Shown piece after piece: positions 1-10,589 of a stretch of DNA of 64,000 nt. A model generated the notes under the pieces. The model was not told the origin of the DNA, did not search any database, and saw only the letters and a program-made list of their open reading frames with translations. How positions within the stretch are numbered: position 1 is the stretch's first letter; every line of letters starts with the position of its first letter. The stretch is from Guillardia theta CCMP2712. Its lineage: Eukaryota; Cryptophyceae; Pyrenomonadales; Geminigeraceae. The stretch is taken from assembly GCF_000315625.1 (NCBI RefSeq), contig NW_005434667.1, forward strand, positions 541,423 through 605,422, given 5' to 3'. Both the position numbers and the translations under genes were made by a program.

Positions 1-749
1 CTGTTAATCGGACTTAGTGATGATGTGGCACAGTGTCACTGAGGCTGTCCGTGACTCAGTGATCATCCGACGCGGCCGACGTCGGACGTGACTCCGGCGG
101 CGGGCGGCAGCGGCCCGGCCGCCGTATGCCGGGCGGCCGGGCCGCGCCCCCCGGCCCGGGTAGTACGGTAGTCTACCGTACCGTGCCGTACGTACCGGCG
201 TCTGGCGGCCGATGACTGAGTCCGCGGCCCGGCCAGGGCGCGGCCCGGATGTTCCGACCGCGCCGAGTCACCGGGTTCCCGGCGGATGGATCAGTTTGAA
301 AAAAAAGTTTGGAATTTCTTACAGCAATTGTACCCCTGTCACGGTTACCTGTACAGCACAAAGAGGGGGTGGGGTCATTCAATAACTAACTTTGTTGAGC
401 CTAGTATGCACACTCGGTACATTTGAGCTCAAGATCCGGACTACCCACCATATATCTCATTTTTTGACTAGCAGTACCCGGGTACTCAATGGTACCCTAC
501 CCACCGGATGTAGATCCGCACTTAACAGAAGATTCCTTCACATAAGGACAAGCGCCCTACCCTACCCTGGATTCCGTCTCACCCCCACCCACTCCATCCT
601 CTCATTTCGTAGAGTACCCCCCCTTGGAGAGAATTCTATATGGGTAGGACCCACCCTTTTTACAGTTCTGATGGAAGCACCCAAGATAATTACCACCCCT
701 ACACGTCTACTCCCTTTAAAAACTGGATCTAGCAGATCCTCGTCCACCC
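1..749. repeat. Intergenic: GC-rich block followed by C-rich CACCC/CTACCC block
   Basis: No convincing gene. Roughly 60-290 is very GC-rich, with overlapping GGCCGG, CCCGGCC and GTCACTGA-like words. Roughly 470-720 switches to a strand-asymmetric composition with recurring GTACCC, CTACCC and CACCC words on the plus strand. The same two-part arrangement recurs in other gaps of the window. Short open frames here have low-complexity translations and are not credible genes. Confidence 0.6.
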
Positions 750-1365
750 ATGTTCCTCCGCAGCAGCGTTCTCCTCGCCTTTGCCGCTTCTGCCAGCGCC
801 TTCCTTCCTGCTCCTGCTCCTTCTCTCCGTGCTACCTTCCCCTCCCACGCTTCTCTCTCTTCCCGATCGATCTCTCTTCGTGGAGGAGCTGCCCAGAGCA
901 AGATGATTGACATCACTCCCAACGTTTCTTTCGACACCATTGCTCGCGAGTGGAGGTGCAAGTGGTCTGCTGACGCCGACAAGAAATCTCTTGTTGAGGC
1001 TCAGAATGCTCTCAACGAAATTCTCGCTGAGGTGAGTCGGAGTACAGTTGGACATATGTTCCATCTGGATATGCACCAAGTTCCACGCTGAGGTTGAGTG
1101 CAGGTCAAGAAGGTCGATGGCGTTAAGAGCGTTCAGCGCGTTGTTTGCGGTGGATGCCTTGACTTCAAGATCATCACTGCTCTCGAGGCTGACAAATATG
1201 GTGCACTCTTTTGCACTATGACGCGATGTGGACACAACTAAACTCGTTGCAGGCAAGTGGGAGGAGGCCAAGTTCGCCCCTGAGGAGAAGTTCCTGGCCA
1301 AGATCAAGGGAATCCAGGGAATCTCTCAGGTCGAGACTCAGACCTTCACCTTGATGCCGATGTAA
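750..1365 (+). CDS. Plastid-targeted conserved protein of unknown function
   Basis: Three exons, 750-1031, 1104-1200 and 1253-1365, join in frame to 163 aa and all introns are GT-AG. The N-terminus is a signal peptide ending in [10 protein letters not shown], an A-x-A-F type site, followed by a Ser/Arg-rich transit-like stretch to about residue 50, so import into a secondary plastid is expected. The mature part of about 110 aa contains [23 protein letters not shown] and ends TFTLMPM. I believe similar small proteins occur in diatoms and other algae with red secondary plastids, but I cannot attach a function. The Cys-Gly-Gly-Cys motif could bind metal or be redox active; that is inference. Exon structure is well supported by frame continuity. 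Confidence 0.8.
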
Positions 1366-3116
1366 ATATCTGGTTCATGATGGAATAAATCTTTGATGGA
1401 AAGCACAAGATGTGGGCCGAAGACGTGATCCCTTTGCCCGTGCCGCCTGTGACAGGATTCAGTCGGTAGATGTATCAATCGCAGTCTACTTGTCACGAAG
1501 ACACATGGCATCATTGGAGCTTCAAAAGGCTTGATCTACTTGATGTGACATCGGGACTCCGGTCGCAACTTGACTTGATCCGATTATGGCGATGAGCCTA
1601 GTACGAAATTCAGTTTGCCAAGCTGAGACGGCGAGGAAGGTTCAATCTCTCAACTTCGGCACCGGGCAGGTTCAAGTTGCTCAGGGGTCCACTAGTTTCA
1701 TAATCCGATGATGACGATGAGAGAACTAACATGATGAATTCAAACTTGAACCGTGATGTCGCTGCTCAAGGCTACCGTACGACCGTACTGTGAGGCTGTA
1801 CTAACCGGCTGACAGTGTGAGCGTGGGAGTCCGATCATCAAGTCGCCTGAGCCGCCACCACCGCGGTCGCCGCTGGCTGCGTCAGTGCCCGGCCCGGCCT
1901 TGGTCACGGGAGTCACGACAGCGGCGGCAGCCACCGTCACGGTCACGGGTGACCGTGCCGTCACCTGGCACCGTCGCCGGTGCCGGGGCCCGGCCGCCGG
2001 GGCGGTGCCGGGCCCACCCAGTAGTACTGAGGTGACGGGACGGCGGCGCAGTGACTACTACTGGCCTCGCCGGACGGTACGGTACTCAGTGATTTTTAAG
2101 TTACTAGTGCCATCGGACTTCAGGCCGCATGATGTTAATTGAATTGATTTGAATCATCATTTTCAGTGCTGATTAATTCTAATAAAATCGCTTTTGATCT
2201 GCTGACCTTTTCTGACGGGATACGCTACCCCTCCACCCCCATTTTCATCACCACCCCACCCTTACAAATCAACACATGGGAGATCCTCTACCCAACTACC
2301 TGTCATTTTCACTGCAATCTGAGCTTGTAACCACCCCTACAATCACCACCCTACCTACTGTTTCCTCTGAAAGCTGTAAATCCCCAATTCACCATGGACA
2401 GTTCCACACCCACCCCTCCATGTTTTTGACCCACCCCTACTGATCACCAGGAATCACCTATCCTTGGACCCCAACATCCGTGTCGACACCCCTACCCCCT
2501 CTGATCAAAATGCTACCCCAGGAAACACCACTATTCTCACCCCCTTTGGATCCTTTATACCCCCTTATGAGGTTTTGATGACCCCCCGAATCGCTACACC
2601 CCACCATAGCTACACTGGAACATGTCTTCATTTACCTACCCCTTCTTTCTATACAAAGTACGGGGTATTCTGATATGAGAAATTTAAAATGCTTTCACCC
2701 TACCCTACAATTAAGACCAGATCCAGTACCCCCACCCCTCGAATTCAACACAACCCTCTCGGTCTTTGAGCGTTCATGGCAGCGGGAGGCGGGTCAGGGA
2801 GGAGATGTAGAGGGAAGAGCAAGGCGTGAGATGGTTGTATGCTGTGGTTCATGATAAGAGCTAGGGGAGGACGACGCATGGTGTTTTGCTCTGACGAATG
2901 TAACGTGCCAACAGTGCTCGTAATGTCTGCCGTAATGTGCTGTTTGAAGCAAGCGCCTGCCTAAATGGAATACCCATTCCATTGCATGTTGCTGAAGTGT
3001 GTTACTCCATGCTGTTGAGATTTAGAAGGAAATATGAGTGTACATTATTTGAGATCCAGAATTCTTCGGTCTGCAGCTCGTGAACTGAACGAACCGTTGA
3101 CATCGCAGGCATTACA
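1366..3116. repeat. Intergenic: GC-rich block (1825-2090) and CACCC-rich block (2215-2760)
   Basis: No gene seen. 1825-2090 is dominated by CGGTCACGG, GCCGG and GGGCCCGG words. 2215-2760 is C-rich on the plus strand, with many CCACCCC and CACCCCTAC words. The two blocks repeat the order seen at 60-720. 2770-3116 is ordinary sequence leading to the next gene. Confidence 0.6.
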
Positions 3117-3960
3117 ATGCGAACGTCTGGGATCGTGTTAGCGGCATGTTTGTGCTTGGGGAGCTTGCTTGCTGTTGATGCTTTCAGCTCCGGTTCATCG
3201 TTGAACTTCAACAAGAACGTTTTGTCCGCAAAGTCATCGATGGTGAGCACCACACAAGTTTTTCAGCGCATTGCTGCCATGAGCAAGAATTTCTGTATTT
3301 CTGCTCCTAACATGCTTGCGATTTGACGCGCATTGTGGAACGGCTGAGAGGAAGGTACAGTCGTGCAACAACTCTGACGTTCTGCCGTGGCAGACGAGAA
3401 CGAAGAGGGTCGGATGGTCGATGATGGGGAAGCAGGCGGCGTTCGGTCCATTCAGCCCCATCGTTATTCTAGCGCGGTCGGTCGTGGGGGAGAAGCAGTT
3501 CAATCAGATTCGCGGCAAGGTGAGAGGATCATGCGTTCGTCTGCGTACAAGATTTCTGACGGCAAGGGGAGCAGGGGATTACATTACACTCGCAGGCGAG
3601 CTAGTGCTGACCTGATCTGAAGAGGGTGGGTGAGCGTTGTGTTCAGGTGATCACGGAATTTTGCAATTATGCTGGCGTTCCCAAGGACAAGCGCCAGGTG
3701 TGTGTTCTTGTAGGAGGTTGAATGGGGGATGGTAGGAAGATGGAAAGAGTAGCTGACGTGGGGGAGGGAGGTTGTGGGGAGGGGCGTCAAGAAAAGGACG
3801 GTGATATCGAGGATCATGTTCTGTGTGGAACAAACCCTGAGGGAGGAGAGCGGAGGGATGGGGGCGAGGAGAGGCGAAGGGGAGGGGAGGGTGATCCGTG
3901 CTGCAGGGCTTGATTCGTCTGGCTAAGACCAACGGCAACACGCTGGGATTCCTTTCATAA
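3117..3960 (+). CDS. PGR5: PGR5, plastid proton gradient regulation 5 protein
   Basis: Five exons give 125 aa: 3117-3242, 3394-3519, 3575-3595, 3647-3697, 3907-3960. PGR5 supports cyclic electron flow around photosystem I and sits on the stromal side of thylakoids. The N-terminus is a signal peptide ending VDAF/SSGSS, the plastid-type site. The mature protein has the family blocks VVGEKQFNQIRGK, GITLHSQ, VITEFCNYAG and QGLIRLAKTNGNTLGFLS, matching plant PGR5 in order and length. The GITLHSQ block needs a 21-nt microexon (3575-3595) whose downstream intron begins with GC (GCGAGC) rather than GT. Without it the protein would lack a conserved block, so I regard it as real. Intron phases are all zero. 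Confidence 0.88.
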
Positions 3961-4245
3961 GTCAGGATGTTGAATAAGAGGAAGGAATATAATGCAGAGC
4001 AAGGAAAAACAAGTTAGTTGCCCCAACTCGAACGATGTGCTGTCGTGGTTGATCTTCACTTCGTAGTTGAGCTTTACTGATCTCTCTCCATCTCCTCACA
4101 CTCGTCCACCGACTGCACTGTGTGTGAGCGGGATGGGGACAGCGACACGGCATGCATGCTTCACCTGCGTCGTCGAAGCAGAGAAGTTTCTTCCTCTTCC
4201 AACGCCTGCGGTTTCTTGTCAGCAACTCCTCCTGCCACTCCCTCC

Positions 4246-6784
4246 TCACCCTTCGATCTTCATCGTGATGGGACGAGGCTCGTCCATAGAGCTGTCGTCG
4301 AAGTAGCACAGCATGACACAGTCCAGGACCAGCCAGTAGACTCCCATGAAGAGCCCGGAGACGAACCAGGAGAGGACAAAGACGAGGATGAGAGTAGCAA
4401 CGGGGGTGGAGGAATGCAGCGCCGAGAGCTGGTCCAGGGGATCGTTCTTCATGTACAGGTAGGCGCAGGCCACGAGGAGACCGCAGATGAGGAGGCGACC
4501 CATCAGGAGGAGCATCTGGCCGACCATGCTGACTGCCGCCATCCGGAGAATGTTGGCCATGAGAAGGGACATGGCCCTCTTGGCAGACCAGCAGAAGCTT
4601 TCCCCGTGCACGGCAGCGATGATGAGGGCGTTCTGACTGAGGAACTCGACGAGCTTCTCCAAGCACGACAAGCAGCACTGGATGATGCAGATGAGGACGG
4701 CGACGAGCGGGAGGAGGCGGAGCTGCTTGAGCTTCTTGAGGTTGCTCTCCATGAAGAACCGCGTCATCCAGAGCAGGCCGAGGACGAGGGAGGCGAACGC
4801 AGCTGTCCCGAGATGGAAGCAGATGAAGCGCAGCAGAGACCTGAACAGCGGGAGCCCTCTGACCTGCTCGCGCTCGTCGTCCCCTCCCTCCCTGTAGTAC
4901 CAGTGGCCCACAGCTCCCGCTATGATCATCTTGAAGCTCGAGGCGACGAAGGCGAGGGACCAGCAGGTCAGGAACACGTGCAAGACCCACAAGATCTCAG
5001 ACACCTCCGAGACCTTGAAGGGCAGCGAGCTTGCGAACCCCCCGAGCATCCATCCTTTGAGGTCTGGGGCCCTTGCCGCCGACCCCGCTATCATCTCCTC
5101 AGCTCCTGTGTAGTTTCCACCGGCTCTTTCTAGCCTCGTGGAGATTCCCAGCTGCCATCCCTGGATAGCCATAGTGGAGTTGGCAGAGTACAGGACGCAC
5201 AACCTGCCGGCCTCCTGGAAGGAGAGCGAGTGCGAGAAGGTCCGTGAGTTGACGGTGACGTTGAGGGGGTTGGAGGACAGCAGAGTTTGCATGCAGCTGT
5301 CTTTCTCGGTTGGCGAGATGACAAGCTTCTCGTAGGTCCCGAGCACGACATCGTAGCGCGAGGAGCTCAGCAGGAACAGGCCAAGCAAGCCGGACCAGGC
5401 GTAGAGGAGGAGAACCGAGACCAGAAGGGAGAGAGGGAAGAAGGCAAGCGAGGGCATGTCCGTCACGGCTCGAGCGCCCTCCTCGATGAGCCGCACAGCG
5501 ACCATCATTCTCTGACAGAAGGCGATGAGGAGGAGGAGGACCATCCCGCTGATGATGGTAAAGACGATAGCAAAGATCTGAGACGCGAACGGGGAGAGTT
5601 TCAACGAGCTCGCAGGAATTCCCAGCTGCCTTGACACAGCGTCGGAGCTGGAGAACATCCCGGCTCTCCGCCACGCAAGATAGGAGGCGTAGATGGAACC
5701 CAGGAGGAGGGAGACAATAAGAAAGACGACGAAGTATCGGGCCCAAACCCTGAGGAAGAGAAGCCAGAGGAAGCAGAGGATGACAAGGCCCACAGCACAC
5801 AAAACCATCACCCTCCAAGTCGTCTGGAGCTCTGAGATGATATCGCCAAGGAGCCCCACAGGAGAAGCGATGAACTGGTTGGCTAACGTGTAGGCAACTG
5901 CGCTGGAAGCGAAGCCTATTCTCGAGGCCTCCCGCAGATCCTTGGGAGCGAGAGGAACGCACTTCCAAAGGATGTTTATGCTTGGGTACGTCGGGAAGAA
6001 GCAGGAGGAGTTGTGCTTGTCGGTGGTGAGGCAGTTTGTCTGCTTCGTCTCCGAGGATAGCACACCCCTGTAGAGGCCCAGGGAGATAGAGAGCGACGGG
6101 TCGTCGGACAACGTGCTGGGACAACGCGATACGCAGAAGCGCCTGCTCAAGGGGTTGACGGGGTCGGGGAAGTAAACGTTAGGTTTTCCTGCCTCCCTCC
6201 CTGTCCCGCAGGTCTCGCCGGTGACCGAGTCTGTCCCGAAGATCAGCCTGCGAGGATCGTTGCAGCTTGAGGGACATCCTTCAGTTGCAAGCACCCAGAA
6301 CATGAGCAGCCACACCACCCACGCGATGACGAACAAGGCGAAACAAGCGACATCTCGACACCTGTGCGACCAGGTTACATGTCTCAACCACAGACAGCCA
6401 GAGGAGGGGGCAAGACATGAGGGAAACAGTCGAGGAGAGTCGAAGGTGAAAGATGCAACCAAACCACAGGAGTATCCACAAACATCTTGTCACATGAACT
6501 CACTTGCGAGGCTTCGCCATTGGACCACAGCCATCTGGTCTCAACGCTCCTGCACAGCAGCCGTACTCGCAACTCGGCAGCACACAACAAGACTTCTCGC
6601 CATGGTCGGGACCAGCTCCTCTGTTGCTTCTTGACTCTGAGTGCGAAAGGTCCTTTTCCCTGTCTGTCGTATCTTCCTGCGAGGAGCCTGAACTCTCCCC
6701 ACCCTCATCCCCGGAAGGGTCTGACGCGCTCGAGTGCCGGCGCTCACGAGCGTCCAGTGCTTCACTCATGTTGGTGCTCCACAA
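4246..6784 (-). CDS. Choline transporter-like (SLC44/CTL family) multipass membrane protein
   Basis: Two exons on the minus strand, 6784-6504 and 6361-4246, give 798 aa. The intron is GT-AG, and the join places KPRK directly before CRDVACFALF, the usual start of the first CTL membrane helix. Family signs are the first helix followed by CNDPRRLIFGTDS, a large Cys-containing extracellular loop, about ten membrane segments, and a C-terminal block with ALIIAAVHGESFCWSAKRA and a last helix ending CYFDD. The N-terminus (about 90 aa) is Ser/Glu-rich and cytosolic. SLC44 proteins carry choline or related amines across plasma or mitochondrial membranes; the substrate here is unknown. A second in-frame Met lies five residues after the first. 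Confidence 0.85.
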
Positions 6785-7910
6785 GCTCGAACGCCAAATC
6801 TGATCGAGCGGGGGCGCGGATGGTGCGAGGTCTGACCTGTCCGCATTCGAGTCTGGGCGGGGGGCGGGGAGCCCATTCTTGTACCTGTTCAGGACAAATG
6901 CATCAGGATGAGCAACTAGTCAGATCAGGATGACGAGGAAGGTGGGATCCTTCAAGGCACGAAAGGAGCCTCGAAAATGAGGTTCAACTATCGTCAAGGT
7001 CTTACAGCTTCTCGAGCTTCGATCTGAACCTGTTGTCCGAAGGAGGGTTTGTCCGAGCTCCGTCGCCCTCGTCCTCGTCTACAGCTGAGCTCTTAGCACT
7101 TCCATGTGCTGGGGAGATCAGCTGCGAGAAAAAAGCATGACCGCGCGCGGTAACCTCGATATGAAATACCTCGTTATCGATTTCAATCGCTCGACGCCCG
7201 TTCGGCATCAGGCAGATCAAATTTAGTATCTATGAGAAATCTTGGCCGGCATTCCATTCTTGCGCATTATGCACCTGATCGAAGAGGACAACAACGTGAA
7301 CAACTGTCTATTGTAGCATGCACGGGACAGCATAGGACTCATCATGAAAAAAGGCTACGATTCAAAAGAAACGAATCTAGCCGCGAATGTTGAAGTGTTC
7401 TCCTGTCTTTCCATGATTCATGCTCTGTGTTGCTTTTGCATTCATGTGCATCTCCTCCTGCCATCTATCGTCCTCTTGCTCTGTGCTGCCCCCCTAATTC
7501 CTCCATGAAAGTGTGTTCCCCAGCTCTATCAAACTGAAACTATCAAACCGTTACGCACCGTTACAATCACTAGTCAGTGCGAGCCCGGCCATCACTGCTA
7601 GCATCACATTTCTTACGACTATGGGGGGTGGCCCCAACAGAAGGGAGGAGAGGAGAGGAGAGGAGAGGAGAAGAATATGCAGGCGAAGCGAGACGTAGAC
7701 AGATGGGACAAGACTCAGATAGAGGGAGCAAAGCGGAGGGTTGTAGATGCCAGGGTAGAGTAGGTGAATATTGTGACATGGCCCCAAATCGTAGGCGAGA
7801 GAATTTCCCTGACGATATGAGGATCCACAACACGTTGATGAGTTCCAACTGACTGATAGCTTCTCAGATCCGTTCGGAGTCAAAACTAGATGAATTGAAA
7901 CATTGTTTAC
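6785..7910. other. Intergenic region with one weak minus-strand reading frame
   Basis: No confident gene. A minus-strand frame at 7220-7002 encodes 72 aa with an acidic Ser-rich tail. It could be a short exon, but no partner exons or known domain are visible. 7645-7668 is a short AGGAG-type tandem repeat. The rest is unremarkable and probably includes the promoters of the divergent neighbours. Confidence 0.35.
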
Positions 7911-9814
7911 TTGTTACTTTGTCTCGTTTTTTATCCAATGCACAACAAACTCCTCGTCGTTTTCTTGTGTTCAGGCCTTGAACTGGCACACGGCTTCAGC
8001 TTGACTTCAGGAACAGTGTTCCAGCGTAGAGGAGGGCTCCAGCTATCCAAATCATCATCATGTCAGCAACGGTCGAGCATTCCGAGCCTGGCAATGTCGA
8101 TTAGAGAAGGGAAGATAGAGGTCGGGGTGTCCGATGAAGTACAGAATGTGGGACGGGGCCGGCTTCTAGCAAAGGATGATGCGATCAAGGAGGTGTCAGG
8201 AAAGGTTCAAGGGCTGTACGATGCGTATCCGTATCCGCCTGAAGCTGTCTTTGATGGAGTCACGTGCGGCTACAACCATCGCTGGTCGTATACACACGCG
8301 TACAACTTCGTGCACGGTCATGCACCGGTGAGCAACGAGATCGAGATTCTGGATGCAGGATGCGGGACTGGAGTCACTGCTCAGTACCTCTCACACCTTA
8401 ACCCCCGTGCGAAGCATTTTGACGCTCTCGATCTATCGGCAGAAGCGCTCAAGGTTGCGAAGGAGAGGGCAGAAAGAGCTTTCCTGGTCGGAAATCCGAA
8501 CAACGCGCAGTTTCACCACATGAGCTTGTATGATGTTGCAAAGCTCGACCGTACCTACGACTTCATCAACTGCGTGGGAGTTCTTCACCATCTCCCCGAT
8601 CCTGTCAAGGGCCTGAGAGCGCTCTGTGAGCGCTTGAAACCAGGAGGCATCATGCACATCTTCGTTTACTCGGCGCTGGGTCGACGGGAGATCATGTTGA
8701 TGCAGGAAGCCCTGGCGCTGCTGCAGGTATCTCTGTCCGTGATGAAGGCTTTGATGACGCCCCAGTATGGTTCAGGGGGGGGAGTGTAACTTCAAGGAAG
8801 GAGTCGCGCTGGGACGGGAGGTGTTCAAGGCCCTTCCTGATTCGAGCAGGATCAAGACGCGCGAGAAAGAGAGGTGAAACATGTCCCCTTGCCCTCGCTG
8901 TCTCCTGCTCCTCCTCGTGTGCATGTCCTGGTGATACTCGGGGAGGTGGGCGATGGAGAATGAGAGAGACTCCACGTTTGCGGACATGTACCTGCACCCG
9001 CAGGAAGTCGATTACACGGTGAAGGCTCGCTGTGCTGGGGCTTGATCATCATGACTGGATCCCCTCAGGTTCCATCGCTGATGCAGTGGATCGACACGGT
9101 GAGCGATCTCGATATCAAGTTCGCTGGCTTCAGGTGCTTCGTACTGTTGACCTGCAGCTGCGATCTGAGAGTTTGGCCAGCAACCCCAAGCTGTGGAAGC
9201 TTGACAGGCTCCTCGGAGGTGCTCCAGATGCTCTGGCCCGGGCCAAGAAACTTTCGCAAGAGCAGCAGTACCGTCTTGTAGAGTTGCTGGATCCCGACAC
9301 CTTCACGTGAGTACAGCCGGGCCTGACGATGCCCTGTGGTCTCTCATCCGCGCTCGCAGTCATTACGAGTTCTTCCTGGTCAAGGGGGACGTGAAGAGGA
9401 AAGACTGGCGAGAGGTCAGCGACGAGGAGTTCTACTCCGCCAAAGCCATCCGTCAAGCAGGGATTCAGCCATGGCCCGCCGACCGAGTCTTCGACCAGGT
9501 TCGGATGCGACAGGATCTTGTTCCCCTCCAGCTTACTTGGCCCAACTCCAGGACTACAACCTTGTGCAGTTCACCGATGCAGAGTACGCCTTCCTCCAAC
9601 TCTGCGCGCAGGATCCAACGGTGGAGACGGTGAGGGGCGGGCGAGGAGGGAGGTGTACGTCGGAGGTCTAACCCTGTCGCAGTTCGAGTACGAGGAGGTG
9701 GAGGAGCCGCAGGCAGTCAAGGACATCGTTGCCAAGATGGACTCTCCGATCACCAAGGAGGAGATCCTGCGCTTGCTCGACCTTGAGTTTCTCTTTCTCC
9801 AGCCTAGCAAGTGA
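7911..9814 (+). CDS. SAM-dependent class I methyltransferase with N-terminal signal sequence
   Basis: Eight exons are proposed: 7911-8726, 8776-8873, 8946-9018, 9069-9133, 9181-9306, 9360-9498, 9552-9629, 9683-9814, giving 508 aa. The SAM-binding motif I is ILDAGCGTGVTAQYLS, followed by an acidic LDLS motif and VGVLHHLPDP and LKPGGIMHIFVYS, typical of class I methyltransferases. The C-terminal extension has FADMYLHPQEVDYTV and a THYEFFLVKGD block, as in bacterial-type enzymes of this group. The start is followed by a hydrophobic stretch ending AHGF/SLTSG, so secretion or plastid import is likely; Met10 is an equally good start. The intron at 9134-9180 is uncertain, with an alternative acceptor at 9171. 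Substrate unknown. Confidence 0.75.
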
Positions 9815-10589
9815 TAGTGAACTTGAATCTTTGAACCCGGCGTTAACCTTGAACCGTGTGCCACCCAATCCTTGAATCCCGGCCGCGATTGAATGACATG
9901 ACTGGGGCAGTGACGGAGGAGGAGTGGATCTTCAAGCAGTACTCGGCAGTGAACCCCCGGGCCCCGGCGGACTCGGAGTCACGGGCCCCGTCAGTGCCGC
10001 CGCCGCGCGCGGCGAGCCTCCGAGAGTCACGGGCCCGGGCCCGTCACGGCGTGACTCTCAGCTGAGCACGAACTTGATGATTGATGCCTCATCCCCACTA
10101 TTCCCGCCATTTCAAATTGAATACCCCTACCCCAGTATTACCGGGGACTCTAGAATGTACGGGTGTTTTGATCTAATCGGATTGCTTTACCAGGTAGGGT
10201 ACTGAATATACCCGTTCTAGTTAGCTGATACTTATTTAAATTTCCAGGTAGGGTTAAACAATTCTGTCGACGATCCTCAGGTAGGGTAGTACAAAGGGTA
10301 CTTTTAGAGGGTGGGTGGGGTCATCTGAACAAACTCTCCCGCCCTTGCCAATGCCGTAGGTAAGCGCTTGTTGATTCCATGGAAGGCAGAGGTGAAGATG
10401 CGGGTCGAGAGAGATGATGCGAGGATGGAAGAGAAGATGTGAGGAAGAAGAGAAGATGTGAGGAGATGGGGTGCAGCAGAGGAACTTGTGAGGGAGGGGA
10501 GGGAGGGAAGCAGCATTCCACACGCCATGGAATCTAACCGATCAGCGCAGGTGTCCTGATTCTGCTTTCTTCACAGTAGGACGGTCAAC
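9815..10589. repeat. Intergenic: GC-rich block plus CTACCC/GGTAGGGT-containing block
   Basis: 9940-10060 is GC-rich (GGGCCC, GTCACGG words). 10100-10320 has scattered CTACCCC, GGTAGGGT and GGGTGGGG words, with both strands represented. 10340-10520 is purine-rich (GAGATG/GAGGAAG repeats) directly before the next gene. No gene is supported here. Confidence 0.55.

Noticed and set aside
3962-4990. 342-aa minus-strand frame overlapping the transporter gene, plus a 337-aa plus-strand frame
   Set aside because: These are shadows of the GC-rich CTL coding sequence in other frames, with H/R/P-biased or E/D-biased composition and no domain.
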